Shown here: positions 17,958 through 26,341 of the stretch, in pieces
Numbering within the stretch: the stretch's first letter is position 1
How the letters are laid out: each line of letters starts with the position of its first letter
From: Pseudomonas entomophila
GTDB lineage: Bacteria; Pseudomonadota; Gammaproteobacteria; Pseudomonadales; Pseudomonadaceae
Length of the DNA stretch: 64,000 nt
Direction: 5' to 3'
Assembly: GCF_023277925.1 (NCBI RefSeq)
Contig: NZ_CP063832.1
Coordinates: 4,152,501-4,216,500, forward strand
The notes under the pieces: model-generated
Databases searched by the model: none
Told to the model about the DNA's origin: nothing
What the model saw: only the letters and a program-made list of their open reading frames with translations
Position numbers and translations under genes: made by a program

Positions 17958-18935
17958 ATGAAAGCCTTGTTGTGCAAAGCCTTGGGCCCGGCGCGGGACC
18001 TGGTCCTGGAAGAGGTCGCCAGCCCTACGCCGAAGAAGAACGAGATTCTCCTCGACGTGCATGCCGCCGGGGTCAACTTCCCCGACACCCTGATCATCGA
18101 GGGCAAGTACCAGTTCCAGCCGCCCCTGCCGTTCTCACCCGGTGGCGAGGCGGCTGGCGTGGTGGCGGCGGTCGGCGAGAAAGCCGGTGCGTTCAAGGTG
18201 GGCGACCGGGTCATGGCGCTGACCGGCTGGGGCGCTTTCGCCGAGCAGGTGGCGGTGCCGCACTACAACGTACTGCCGATCCCGGCCGGCATGGACTTCA
18301 CCACTGCTGCTGCCTTCGGCATGACCTACGGCACGTCGATGCATGCGTTGACCCAGCGCGGCCAGCTCAAGGCCGGCGAGACCTTGCTGGTGCTCGGCGC
18401 CTCGGGCGGCGTGGGGCTGGCGGCGGTGGAAATCGGCAAGGCCCTCGGCGCGCGGGTGATCGCTGCGGCCAGCAGCGCCGAGAAACTCGCGGTGGCCAAG
18501 GCCGCAGGGGCCGATGAACTGATCAACTACAGCCAGGTCAGCCTGAAGGATGAGATCAAGCGCCTGACGGGTGGCCAGGGCGTGGATGTGGTCTACGACC
18601 CGGTCGGTGGCGAGCTTTTCGACCAAGCCGTGCGCGGGTTGGCGTGGAACGGGCGGTTGCTGGTGGTGGGCTTTGCCAGCGGTACGATCCCGCAGTTGCC
18701 AGTAAACCTGGCGCTGCTCAAGGGTGCGGCGGTAATCGGGGTGTTCTGGGGGGCGTTCGCCCAGCGTCAGCCGGAGGACAATGCGAGAAACTTCCACCAG
18801 CTGTTTGCCTGGCACGCCGAGGGCAAGTTGAAGCCATTGGTGTCGCAGACCTTTCCGTTGGCCGAAGGGGGCGCGGCGATCGAGCGGCTCGCGCAACGTC
18901 AGGCGCTGGGCAAGCTGGTGGTGGTGGCCAGGTAG
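17958..18935 (+). CDS. NADPH:quinone oxidoreductase-like (MDR family, zinc-free)
   Basis: This 325-residue medium-chain dehydrogenase/reductase is of the quinone oxidoreductase group. It has an N-terminal GroES-like domain (VNFPDTLIIEGKYQ, then PFSPGGEAAGVVAAVGE) and a Rossmann domain with LGASGGVGLAAVEIGKALGA near 145. It lacks the structural-zinc cysteine cluster of alcohol dehydrogenases. The ATG at 17958 follows an AAAGGAA box. The physiological substrate cannot be assigned from sequence. Confidence 0.88.
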   Translation: MKALLCKALGPARDLVLEEVASPTPKKNEILLDVHAAGVNFPDTLIIEGKYQFQPPLPFSPGGEAAGVVAAVGEKAGAFKVGDRVMALTGWGAFAEQVAVPHYNVLPIPAGMDFTTAAAFGMTYGTSMHALTQRGQLKAGETLLVLGASGGVGLAAVEIGKALGARVIAAASSAEKLAVAKAAGADELINYSQVSLKDEIKRLTGGQGVDVVYDPVGGELFDQAVRGLAWNGRLLVVGFASGTIPQLPVNLALLKGAAVIGVFWGAFAQRQPEDNARNFHQLFAWHAEGKLKPLVSQTFPLAEGGAAIERLAQRQALGKLVVVAR

Positions 18936-18940
18936 ATCTG

Positions 18941-18987
18941 TTCGTCGGCAAGCCGGCTCCTGCAGCAGGTCGTGCTTGCCGGCAAAC
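18941..18987. repeat. REP inverted pair between convergent genes
   Basis: The arms GTCGGCAAGCCGGCTCCTGC and GCTTGCCGGCAAA lie between the quinone-reductase and ChaC stops. They may serve as a terminator in both directions (inference). Confidence 0.7.
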
Positions 18988-18990
18988 CGC

Positions 18991-19641
18991 TCAGAGCTCA
19001 CGCAGGTTGTGGCAGCGCCTGAACCGCGCTTCCAGGTTGCGGTCCGGCATCTGGTGGCTGCGCAGGGCGTTGAGGGTCTGCTCCACGTAATCCCGCGTCG
19101 TGCCGTAGCGGCCCTTGGCGCTGGCCAGGATCTGGCTCAGCAAGGTGTCTGGCAGATTTCCGGCATAGCAGGGCAAATGCCGCTCCAGCACAAAACCCAG
19201 CGCCTGCACCTTGCTGCCATCGCTCAGGCGGCAGCTGAGCCAGTGCGGCCGGTACGCCGGATAGGGCATCTCGCGTTGCCACAGGGCCATCAGCGAGTCC
19301 TCTAGGTTGCTATCGTCCAGCCGGTAGGCGAAACCGCTGCAGGAGCCCCCCCGATCCAGGCCGAACACCAGCCCAGGGCATTCAGGGGTGCCACGATGCT
19401 CGTGAGACCAGAGATAGAGCCCACGATGATAACCATGCACCCGTGCCCGCTGGCGCTCCACCGAATGACATTCAGGGCGCCAGATCAATGAGCCATAGGC
19501 GAACAGCCATACCGGGCCGCCCATGTGCTGTGACAGGGTCACATTCATCGAGTGCTGTAATTGCTCGCGGGTCAACTGTTGCCCGAAGTCGAGCGAGGGA
19601 GGGTATGCGACCTGCCAGGATAAACTTTCAAGTGCCGACAT
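18991..19641 (-). CDS. ChaC-type gamma-glutamylcyclotransferase
   Basis: This 216-residue ChaC-family enzyme is expected to cleave glutathione to 5-oxoproline and Cys-Gly. The glycine-rich substrate loop VWLFAYGSLIWRP (about 44-56), the GYHRGLYLWSHEHRG block and CSGFAYRLD are seen. The tail has YVEQTLNALRSHQMPDRNLE, as in other ChaC proteins. It starts at 19641, with no strong Shine-Dalgarno within 12 bp. It faces a 343-bp gene-free region with REP sequences. Confidence 0.9.
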   Translation of the reverse strand: MSALESLSWQVAYPPSLDFGQQLTREQLQHSMNVTLSQHMGGPVWLFAYGSLIWRPECHSVERQRARVHGYHRGLYLWSHEHRGTPECPGLVFGLDRGGSCSGFAYRLDDSNLEDSLMALWQREMPYPAYRPHWLSCRLSDGSKVQALGFVLERHLPCYAGNLPDTLLSQILASAKGRYGTTRDYVEQTLNALRSHQMPDRNLEARFRRCHNLREL

Positions 19642-19713
19642 AAACTGCCGCCATAATTCCTGTGAACTGCCAGAGTGCCGATTTTACTGTGATACTTACA
19701 GTGCCTGTACGGA

Positions 19714-19783
19714 CGTATTCGCGGCAAACCCGCGCCTACAGAGGCCTGCGCAACTCCTGTAGGAGCGGCTTCAGCCGCGAAGG
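19714..19783. repeat. Pair of REP-type palindromes
   Basis: One palindrome is TTCGCGGCAAACCCGCG, and the second is the common CTGTAGGAGCGGCTTCAGCC type. They belong to two different sequence families, not arms of one pair. Confidence 0.65.
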
Positions 19784-19950
19784 CCCTGCGCCTAACGTAA
19801 GACAGAAGGCAGGTTCGGCTCAAGCCCGAACTCAAAGTTTCATTCAGTCGCCCGCCGAACGGAAACTAATGTTTCGAGTATAGCGATAGTTATTAACCGT
19901 ATCGGCAATAATGCTCGCCATATAATCAAACGAAAAAAGTTGGTTATCAA

Positions 19951-19979
19951 AAACGGCACACCCTTGCAGTGTGCCGTTT
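19951..19979 (-). terminator. Intrinsic terminator of ubiD-flavin reductase operon
   Basis: The perfect 11-bp stem AAACGGCACAC/GTGTGCCGTTT has a 7-nt loop. Read on the minus strand it is followed by a T run (GTTTTTGAT), and it starts 6 bp past the reductase stop. Confidence 0.85.
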
Positions 19980-19984
19980 CTCGG

Positions 19985-20953
19985 TCAACCACGCGGTGCG
20001 TAGGCGAACACGTCGGCACGCATGCGGTGAGCATCCATACCGGCCTCGACCAACGCGTCGAGGGTGGCATAGACCATGTTCGGCGAACCGCTGGCGTAGA
20101 CATGGACCTGGTTCAGGTCGTCGATGTCCTCGCACACAGCCTCGTGCAGCAGGCCACAGCGCCCTTCCCACCCGCACAGGTCGCTGACGACCTTGTGCAG
20201 GAACAGATTGGGCAGGCGCTGCCACTCGTCCCAGTGCTCGATCTCGTAGAAATCCTCGGGTCGGCGCACGCCCCAGTACAGGTGCACCGGGTGCTTGAAG
20301 CCATTGGCACGGCAATGCTCGACCAGGCTGTGCATCTGGCCCATGCCGGTGCCCGCGGCAATCAGCACCAACGGGCCATCCGGCAGCTCGGCCAGGTGGG
20401 CGTCACCGAACGGCAGTTCGATACGCGCGATGCCATTGCGCTGCAATTGCGCGATCAGTTGCACGGCGCTGCTCTCGCGCGCCAGCACATGCAGCTCCAG
20501 GTCACGGCCACCGTGAGGTGCCGAGGCCAGGGAGAACGCGGCCTTGTCAGCGCCCTCGCGCTCGATCATCAGGTACTGCCCGGCGTGATAGCGCGGTGGC
20601 TTGCCGGCCGGGGCACGCAGGCGCACACGCCAGACGTCGCCACCCACCTCGACGCACTCGCTCACGGTGCAGGCCAGTTTGCGCACCGGTAGCTCGCCCA
20701 GGGCCAGCACACCATCCCAGAGCACCACGCAATCCTCCAGAGGCTCGGCAATGCAGGTGAACAGCTCGCCGTGATCACGGACCACGCCGTCCTGGCGCAC
20801 GCGCCCTTCCACCAGCAACGCGGCACAGACATGGCAGTTGCCATTACGGCAACTGCTCGGGCAGTCGTAACCCAGCCGCCGCGCCGCGTCCAGAATCCTT
20901 TCCCCGGGTTCTACCGCCAGTACCGCCCCGGAAGGCTGCAAGGTCACCTGCAT
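19985..20953 (-). CDS. [2Fe-2S] ferredoxin-NAD(P)H reductase fusion (CDP-6-deoxy-glucoseen reductase type)
   Basis: This 322-residue electron-transfer protein has an N-terminal plant-type ferredoxin domain with CPSSCRNGNCHVC (about 36-48) and a later CIAEPL-type cysteine. Then come an FAD-binding domain (YHAGQYLMIE near 133) and an NAD(P)H domain (VLIAAGTGMGQMHSLVEH near 212). Databases often call this CDP-6-deoxy-delta-3,4-glucoseen reductase, but no deoxysugar genes are present. It overlaps ubiD by one base (TGATG), mirroring the E. coli ubiD-fre neighbourhood, so a flavin-reducing role is more likely. Confidence 0.85.
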   Translation of the reverse strand: MQVTLQPSGAVLAVEPGERILDAARRLGYDCPSSCRNGNCHVCAALLVEGRVRQDGVVRDHGELFTCIAEPLEDCVVLWDGVLALGELPVRKLACTVSECVEVGGDVWRVRLRAPAGKPPRYHAGQYLMIEREGADKAAFSLASAPHGGRDLELHVLARESSAVQLIAQLQRNGIARIELPFGDAHLAELPDGPLVLIAAGTGMGQMHSLVEHCRANGFKHPVHLYWGVRRPEDFYEIEHWDEWQRLPNLFLHKVVSDLCGWEGRCGLLHEAVCEDIDDLNQVHVYASGSPNMVYATLDALVEAGMDAHRMRADVFAYAPRG

Positions 20954-22419
20954 CAATCTATTCCCAACTGGTCCCACAGCTCATCGATACGGCGGGTGAC
21001 GGCCTCGTCCTTGACGATGACCCGGCCCCATTCGCGTGTAGTTTCGCCCGGCCACTTGTGCGTGGCGTCCAGGCCCATCTTGGACCCCAGCCCCGACACC
21101 GGCGACGCGAAGTCGAGGTAGTCGATGGGGGTGTTGTCGATCATCACCGTATCACGCTTGGGGTCCATGCGCGTGGTGATGGCCCAGATCACATCGTTCC
21201 AGTCGCGGGCATTGATATCGTCGTCGGTGACGATAACGAACTTGGTGTACATGAACTGTCTCAGGAACGACCACACACCCAGCATCACGCGCTTGGCGTG
21301 GCCTGGGTACTGCTTCTTCATGGTCACCACCGCCATGCGGTACGAGCACCCCTCCGGGGGCAGGTAGAAGTCGACGATCTCGGGGAACTGTTTTTGCAGG
21401 ATAGGCACGAACACTTCGTTCAGCGCCACACCGAGGATCGCCGGCTCATCTGGCGGACGGCCGGTGTAGGTGCTGTGGTAGATCGGTTTCTGCCGGTGGG
21501 TGATGCGCTCGACAGCGAACACCGGGAAGCTGTCCACCTCGTTGTAATAGCCCGTGTGGTCGCCGTACGGGCCTTCCGGGGCCATTTCGCCCGGGTGAAT
21601 CACGCCTTCGAGGATGATCTCGGCGGTGGCCGGCACCTGCAGGTCATTGCCACGGCATTTGACCAGCTCGGTACGGTTGCCACGCAAGAGGCCGGCGAAG
21701 GCGTATTCGGAAAGGGTGTCCGGTACCGGAGTGACCGCGCCCAGGATGGTCGCAGGGTCCGCGCCCAGCGCCACGGCCACCGGGAAAGGCTGGCCGGGGT
21801 GCTTCTGGCACCATTCGCGGTAGTCCAGGGCGCCACCGCGGTGGCTCAGCCAGCGCATGATGACCTTGTTGCGGCCGATTACCTGCTGGCGGTAAATGCC
21901 CAGGTTCTGGCGGTCCTTGTTCGGGCCGCGGGTAACGGTCAGGCCCCAGGTGATCAGCGGTGCCACGTCGCCCGGCCAGCAATGCTGGATCGGTAGTTGC
22001 GACAGGTCGACATCGTCACCCTCGATCACGATTTCCTGGCACACCGCGTCCTTGACCACTTTCGGCGCCATCGACACGACTTTCTTGAAGATGGGCAGCT
22101 TCGACCAGGCGTCCTTCAGGCCTTTCGGCGGCTCGGGCTCCTTGAGGAACGCCAGCAGCTTGCCGATTTCACGCAGCTCCTCGGTCGATTCAGCGCCCAT
22201 GCCCATGGCCACGCGCTCGGGGGTGCCGAACAGGTTGCCCAGCACCGGGATGTCGAAGCCGGTGGGCTTTTCGAACAGCAATGCCGGGCCCTTGGCGCGC
22301 AGGGTGCGGTCGCAGACTTCGGTCATTTCCAGGATGGGGGAGATGGGAACCTGGATGCGCTTGAGTTCACCGCGCTGTTCCAGGCCACGGATGAAGTCGC
22401 GCAAATCGCGATACTGCAT
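20953..22419 (-). CDS. ubiD: 4-hydroxy-3-polyprenylbenzoate decarboxylase
   Basis: This 488-residue prenyl-FMN-dependent decarboxylase acts in ubiquinone synthesis. Family segments are [20 protein letters not shown] at the N-terminus, [14 protein letters not shown] near residue 288, and [21 protein letters not shown] near 415. The ATG at 22419 gives the normal length; an upstream ATG would add 23 unrelated residues. It lies downstream of rho on the same strand with a terminator between, and its stop is fused to the start of the reductase gene. Confidence 0.95.
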   Translation of the reverse strand: MQYRDLRDFIRGLEQRGELKRIQVPISPILEMTEVCDRTLRAKGPALLFEKPTGFDIPVLGNLFGTPERVAMGMGAESTEELREIGKLLAFLKEPEPPKGLKDAWSKLPIFKKVVSMAPKVVKDAVCQEIVIEGDDVDLSQLPIQHCWPGDVAPLITWGLTVTRGPNKDRQNLGIYRQQVIGRNKVIMRWLSHRGGALDYREWCQKHPGQPFPVAVALGADPATILGAVTPVPDTLSEYAFAGLLRGNRTELVKCRGNDLQVPATAEIILEGVIHPGEMAPEGPYGDHTGYYNEVDSFPVFAVERITHRQKPIYHSTYTGRPPDEPAILGVALNEVFVPILQKQFPEIVDFYLPPEGCSYRMAVVTMKKQYPGHAKRVMLGVWSFLRQFMYTKFVIVTDDDINARDWNDVIWAITTRMDPKRDTVMIDNTPIDYLDFASPVSGLGSKMGLDATHKWPGETTREWGRVIVKDEAVTRRIDELWDQLGID

Positions 22420-22500
22420 GCATGAGCCTCGTGTTGGCCGTATCGGTCGGGGTGCAGAGTGTAGCGCCGATAGGGCCGCAATAGCCAAAGTACAGATAGC

Positions 22501-22526
22501 AAAAAGCCGGGTTTCCCCGGCTTTTA
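22501..22526 (-). terminator. Intrinsic terminator of rho
   Basis: AAAAGCCGGG, a short loop and CCCGGCTTTT form a U-flanked stem 17 bp past the rho stop. Confidence 0.8.
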
Positions 22527-22542
22527 GCGTGGTACGACGATC

Positions 22543-23802
22543 TTACTTGCGCTTCATCGACAGGAAGAACTCGTCGTTGGTCTTGGTCTGCTTGAGCTTG
22601 TCGACCAGGAACTCGATGGCGGCGATCTCGTCCATCGGGTGCAGCAGCTTGCGCAGGATCCACATGCGCTGCAGTTCGTCGTCGGCGGTCAGCAGCTCTT
22701 CGCGGCGGGTACCGGACTTGTTGATGTTGATGGCCGGGAACACGCGCTTCTCAGCAATGCGACGGTCCAGGGGCAGCTCCATGTTGCCGGTACCCTTGAA
22801 CTCTTCGTAGATGACTTCGTCCATCTTCGAACCGGTCTCGACCAGCGCGGTGGCGATGATGGTCAGCGAACCGCCTTCCTCGATGTTACGCGCGGCACCG
22901 AAGAAGCGCTTTGGCTTCTCCAGGGCGTGGGCGTCGACACCACCGGTCAGCACCTTGCCGGAGCTCGGGATCACGGTGTTGTAGGCACGGGCCAGACGGG
23001 TGATCGAGTCGAGCAGGATGACCACGTCTTTCTTGTGCTCGACCAGGCGCTTGGCCTTCTCGATGACCATTTCGGCGACCTGCACGTGGCGGGTCGGCGG
23101 CTCGTCGAAGGTGGAGGCGACCACTTCGCCGCGCACGGTGCGCTGCATCTCGGTCACTTCTTCCGGGCGCTCGTCGATCAGCAGGACGATCAGGTGGCAC
23201 TCGGGGTTGTTGCGGGTAATGTTCGCCGCGATGTTCTGCAGCATGATCGTCTTGCCCGCTTTGGGTGGGGCGACGATCAGGCCACGCTGACCTTTGCCGA
23301 TCGGGGCGCACAGGTCGATAACGCGACCGGTGAGGTCTTCGGTGGAACCATTGCCGGCTTCCATCTTCAGGCGCTTGTTGGGGAACAGCGGCGTCAGGTT
23401 TTCGAACAGGATCTTGTTCTTCGCGTTTTCCGGACGGTCGAAGTTGATGGTGTCGACTTTGAGCAGGGCGAAGTAACGCTCACCTTCCTTCGGTGGACGG
23501 ATCTTGCCGACGATGGTGTCGCCGGTGCGCAGGTTGAAGCGGCGGATCTGGCTGGGCGACACGTAGATGTCGTCAGGGCCGGCCAGGTAGGAGGCATCCG
23601 CCGAACGCAGGAAACCGAAACCATCCTGGAGAATCTCCAGCACGCCGTCACCCGAGATCTCTTCGCCGCTTTTCGCATGCTTTTTCAGCAGGGCGAAAAT
23701 CACGTCCTGTTTGCGCGAACGGGCCATGTTTTCGATGCCCATCTGTTCGGCCATTTCCAAAAGATCGGTAATCGGCTTTTGCTTGAGTTCTGTCAGGTTC
23801 AT
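22543..23802 (-). CDS. rho: Transcription termination factor Rho
   Basis: This 419-residue hexameric RNA helicase has an N-terminal Rho-N/OB-fold domain ([20 protein letters not shown] and [20 protein letters not shown]) and an ATPase core with P-loop [12 protein letters not shown] near 175. It also has [13 protein letters not shown] and the Q/R-loop region [13 protein letters not shown]. Length and motifs are standard. The gene is preceded by a roughly 275-nt leader and by trxA. Rho is usually autoregulated through its leader. Confidence 0.98.
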   Translation of the reverse strand: MNLTELKQKPITDLLEMAEQMGIENMARSRKQDVIFALLKKHAKSGEEISGDGVLEILQDGFGFLRSADASYLAGPDDIYVSPSQIRRFNLRTGDTIVGKIRPPKEGERYFALLKVDTINFDRPENAKNKILFENLTPLFPNKRLKMEAGNGSTEDLTGRVIDLCAPIGKGQRGLIVAPPKAGKTIMLQNIAANITRNNPECHLIVLLIDERPEEVTEMQRTVRGEVVASTFDEPPTRHVQVAEMVIEKAKRLVEHKKDVVILLDSITRLARAYNTVIPSSGKVLTGGVDAHALEKPKRFFGAARNIEEGGSLTIIATALVETGSKMDEVIYEEFKGTGNMELPLDRRIAEKRVFPAININKSGTRREELLTADDELQRMWILRKLLHPMDEIAAIEFLVDKLKQTKTNDEFFLSMKRK

Positions 23803-24075
23803 AAGGGGAGTGACGTAATCATGTAAGAAGGGAGAGAGTAAGCATTTGGCTTAATGAGGCCGCGCCGCTAGATGGCGACAAGATCGCGTACTGATTCGAA
23901 TTAGGGATGCTTCGGCGACGGCGTGCAGAGGGCACTGAAAGGGTCAGTGCGAGGCCGAATGTAACACTTGATTTTTTCGACGTCTAGTGGTTTTAGCCAC
24001 ACATATCGACAGGTTTTTACCGGGAGGGGCGATATCGTGGGGCGAGCCTGCTTACGCCGACATTTCCCACAGCAG
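23803..24075 (-). promoter_or_regulatory. rho 5' leader and promoter region (place of Pseudomon-Rho motif)
   Basis: This gene-free region lies between the trxA terminator and rho. In pseudomonads the rho 5' UTR carries the conserved Pseudomon-Rho RNA motif, and this is the matching place. I can see a perfect 7-bp hairpin GCACTGA/TCAGTGC at 23932-23950 and a promoter-like TAGACG, 17 bp, TACATT near 23959-23987 on the minus strand. The exact motif boundaries need a covariance search. Confidence 0.45.
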
Positions 24076-24081
24076 ACAAAG

Positions 24082-24108
24082 AAAAGCCCCGCAATTGCGG
24101 GGCCTTTT
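24082..24108 (-). terminator. Intrinsic terminator of trxA
   Basis: AAAAGCCCCGC-AATT-GCGGGGCCTTTT is a strong GC stem with A/T flanks on both sides, 5 bp past the trxA stop. Confidence 0.85.
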
Positions 24109-24112
24109 CACA

Positions 24113-24439
24113 TCACAGGTTGGCGTCGATGAACGCCTGCAGCTGCGATTTGGACAGGGCGCCGACCTTGGTGGCCTCGACGTTGCCGTTCTTGAACAGC
24201 ATCAGGGTCGGGATGCCGCGCACGCCGTGCTTGGCCGGGGTTTCCTGGTTTTCGTCGATGTTCAGCTTGGCGACCACCAGCTTGCCTGCGTACTCTTCGG
24301 CGACGGCGTCCAGTACCGGAGCGATCATCTTGCATGGGCCGCACCATTCAGCCCAGTAGTCGACCAGCACCGCGCCTTCGGCCTTGAGTACGTCGGCTTC
24401 GAAGCTGGCGTCGGTGACGTGTTTGATTTTGTCGCTCAT
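24113..24439 (-). CDS. trxA: Thioredoxin 1
   Basis: This 108-residue cytosolic disulfide reductase has the active site WCGPCK (C33, C36), the DYWAEW lead-in, cis-Pro in GIPTL, and K-N-G near residue 82. The ATG at 24439 follows a TTGGAGA-type box; a longer in-frame start would add 37 unrelated residues. It is divergent from ppx. Standard length, no oddities. Confidence 0.98.
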   Translation of the reverse strand: MSDKIKHVTDASFEADVLKAEGAVLVDYWAEWCGPCKMIAPVLDAVAEEYAGKLVVAKLNIDENQETPAKHGVRGIPTLMLFKNGNVEATKVGALSKSQLQAFIDANL

Positions 24440-24559
24440 GGAAATCTCCAAGGTCGTAAGCAATAAAAAACGTTGCCCATCATAGCGGCACCCTGGCGCG
24501 ACAGGAAGCCACGGACGATTGAGTGTAACTATAGTTGTGCAAGACCCCACGAATCGAAA

Positions 24560-24599
24560 CGGTCATGTCGCTGCCATAACATTGCCATGACCTTGCCAT
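24560..24599 (+). promoter_or_regulatory. Candidate Pho box (four 7-mers with 11-bp period) upstream of ppx
   Basis: Four heptamers, CGGTCAT, CTGCCAT, TTGCCAT and TTGCCAT, are each separated by exactly 4 nt, like the PhoB consensus CTGTCAT-N4-CTGTCAT. Matches per heptamer are 6, 6, 5 and 5 of 7. They lie 86-125 bp before the ppx start and read towards it. Binding by PhoB is inference; no clear -10 was found downstream. Confidence 0.45.
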
Positions 24600-24684
24600 G
24601 CATCAAGCCTTGCAGCACCGCGCGTTGGCGGATGGCCACGATCGTGGCACGATTGCCGGGTTAACGACCGAGAACCTCCAGACC

Positions 24685-26187
24685 ATGCCGCAAACCACCG
24701 CGAAGAACCTGTCTTTGATCGCCGCCATCGACCTGGGCTCCAACAGCTTCCATATGGTCGTGGCCAAGGCCCATCACACGGAAATCCGCATTCTAGAGAG
24801 GCTCGGAGAAAAGGTTCAGCTCGCCGCCGGTATCGACGAGGAGCGCAAGCTCAGCGAGGAAGCCATGCAGCGGGGCCTGGAATGCCTCAAGCGCTTCGCC
24901 CAGCTGATCAACGGCATGCCCGCAGGCTCGGTGCGCATCGTCGGCACCAACGCCCTGCGCGAAGCGCGCAACCGCAACGAATTCATTCAACGCGCCGAAG
25001 CCATCCTCGGCCACCCGGTCGAGGTCATCTCCGGCCGCGAAGAGGCGCGCCTGATCTACCTCGGCGTCTCCCACACGCTGGCCGACAATCCGGGCAAGCG
25101 CCTGGTCGCCGACATCGGTGGCGGCAGCACCGAGTTCATCATCGGCCAGCGCTTCGAGCCGCTGCTGCGCGAAAGCCTGCAGATGGGCTGCGTGAGCTTC
25201 ACCCAGCGCTACTTCCGCGATGGCAAGGTCACCCCCGCACGCTACGCCCAGGCCTACACCGCCGCGCGCCTGGAGCTGATGAGCATCGAGAACGCCCTGC
25301 ACCGCCTGACCTGGGACGAAGCGATCGGCTCCTCGGGCACCATTCGCGCCATTGGCGCGGCGATCAAGGCCGGCGGCCTGGGCAATGGCGAGGTCAACGC
25401 CGAGGGCCTGGCCTGGGTCAAGCGCAAACTGTTCAAGCTGGGCGAGACCGACAAGATCGACTTCGACGGCGTCAAGCCGGATCGCCGGGCGATCTTCCCG
25501 GCCGGCCTGGCGATCCTGGAAGCAATCTTCGATGCCCTGGAGTTGGCGCGCATGGACCATTGCGACGGCGCCCTGCGCGAAGGCGTGCTGTTCGACCTGC
25601 TGGGCCGCCATCACCACGAAGACGTGCGCGAACGCACCCTGAACTCGTTGATGGAGCGTTACCACGTCGACCAGGGCCAGGCCGCACGCGTGGAGCGCAA
25701 GGCGCTGCATGCCTTCGACCAAGTGGCCAAGGCGTGGGACCTGGAGGATGGAAACTGGCGCGATCTGCTGGGCTGGGCGGCGAAAATCCACGAAATCGGG
25801 CTGGATATCGCTCACTACCACTACCACAAGCACGGCGCCTACCTGATTGAGCACTCCGACCTGTCCGGCTTCTCCCGCGAGGACCAGCAGATGATGGCCC
25901 TGCTGGTGCGCGGCCACCGCCGCAACATCCCCAAGGACAAGTTCGCCGAGCTGGGTGACGAAGGCATCAAGCTGCTGCGCCTGTGCGTGCTGCTGCGCTT
26001 CGCCATCCTGTTCCACCATATCCGTGGCACTCAGCAGATGCCCAAGGTGGAGCTGCAGGCCGGCGAAAATAGCCTGGATGTGGTGTTCCCGGCGGGTTGG
26101 CTGGAGCAGAACCAGCTGACCCAGGCCGACTTCGCCAACGAGGCGGAATGGCTGGCGCGAGTCAATTTCGTGCTTAGCGTCAGGTAA
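24685..26187 (+). CDS. ppx: Exopolyphosphatase / pppGpp phosphohydrolase
   Basis: This 500-residue protein has an ASKHA-fold N-terminal half ([15 protein letters not shown] at 14-28 and [14 protein letters not shown] near 142) and an HD-type C-terminal domain ([24 protein letters not shown]). It hydrolyses terminal phosphates of polyphosphate and probably pppGpp. The start at 24685 ([16 protein letters not shown]) is favoured because the 29 extra residues upstream are not family-like. It is convergent with ppk, with REP elements between, and divergent from trxA. Confidence 0.95.
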   Translation: MPQTTAKNLSLIAAIDLGSNSFHMVVAKAHHTEIRILERLGEKVQLAAGIDEERKLSEEAMQRGLECLKRFAQLINGMPAGSVRIVGTNALREARNRNEFIQRAEAILGHPVEVISGREEARLIYLGVSHTLADNPGKRLVADIGGGSTEFIIGQRFEPLLRESLQMGCVSFTQRYFRDGKVTPARYAQAYTAARLELMSIENALHRLTWDEAIGSSGTIRAIGAAIKAGGLGNGEVNAEGLAWVKRKLFKLGETDKIDFDGVKPDRRAIFPAGLAILEAIFDALELARMDHCDGALREGVLFDLLGRHHHEDVRERTLNSLMERYHVDQGQAARVERKALHAFDQVAKAWDLEDGNWRDLLGWAAKIHEIGLDIAHYHYHKHGAYLIEHSDLSGFSREDQQMMALLVRGHRRNIPKDKFAELGDEGIKLLRLCVLLRFAILFHHIRGTQQMPKVELQAGENSLDVVFPAGWLEQNQLTQADFANEAEWLARVNFVLSVR

Positions 26188-26197
26188 CGTGCGCCGG

Positions 26198-26326
26198 TGT
26201 TCGCCGGCAAAGCCGGCTCCTACAGGGACCACGATCGTCTGTAGGAGCGGCTTTAGCCGCGAATCAGACAACGCGGTGCCTGGCACCGGCTGCGCCGGTG
26301 ATCGCGGCTGAAGCCGCTTCTACAGG
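26198..26326. repeat. REP cluster between convergent ppx and ppk
   Basis: At least three REP arms of two sequence types occur (TTCGCCGGCAAAGCCGGCTC; CTGTAGGAGCGGCTTTAGCC; CGCGGCTGAAGCCGC). They fill the space between the two stop codons. Confidence 0.8.
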
Positions 26327-26341
26327 CACCGGGCATGGGCA

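Larger units (their letters stand above)
19642..19984. other. Gene-free spacer between chaC and flavin reductase gene
   Basis: This 343-bp spacer contains the chaC promoter region, two REP arms (about 19714-19783), an AT-rich stretch around 19865-19950 unlike the GC-rich surroundings, and the terminator at 19951-19979. I see no coding signal in it. Confidence 0.6.

Noticed and set aside
19865..19950. AT-rich island before the flavin reductase terminator as a transferred fragment
   Set aside because: It is under 100 bp, non-coding, and has no repeat or integrase signature; probably just the chaC promoter region.
26198..26326. Repeat cluster resembling a tiny CRISPR array
   Set aside because: The units are alternately inverted REP palindromes of different types with irregular spacing and no cas genes.
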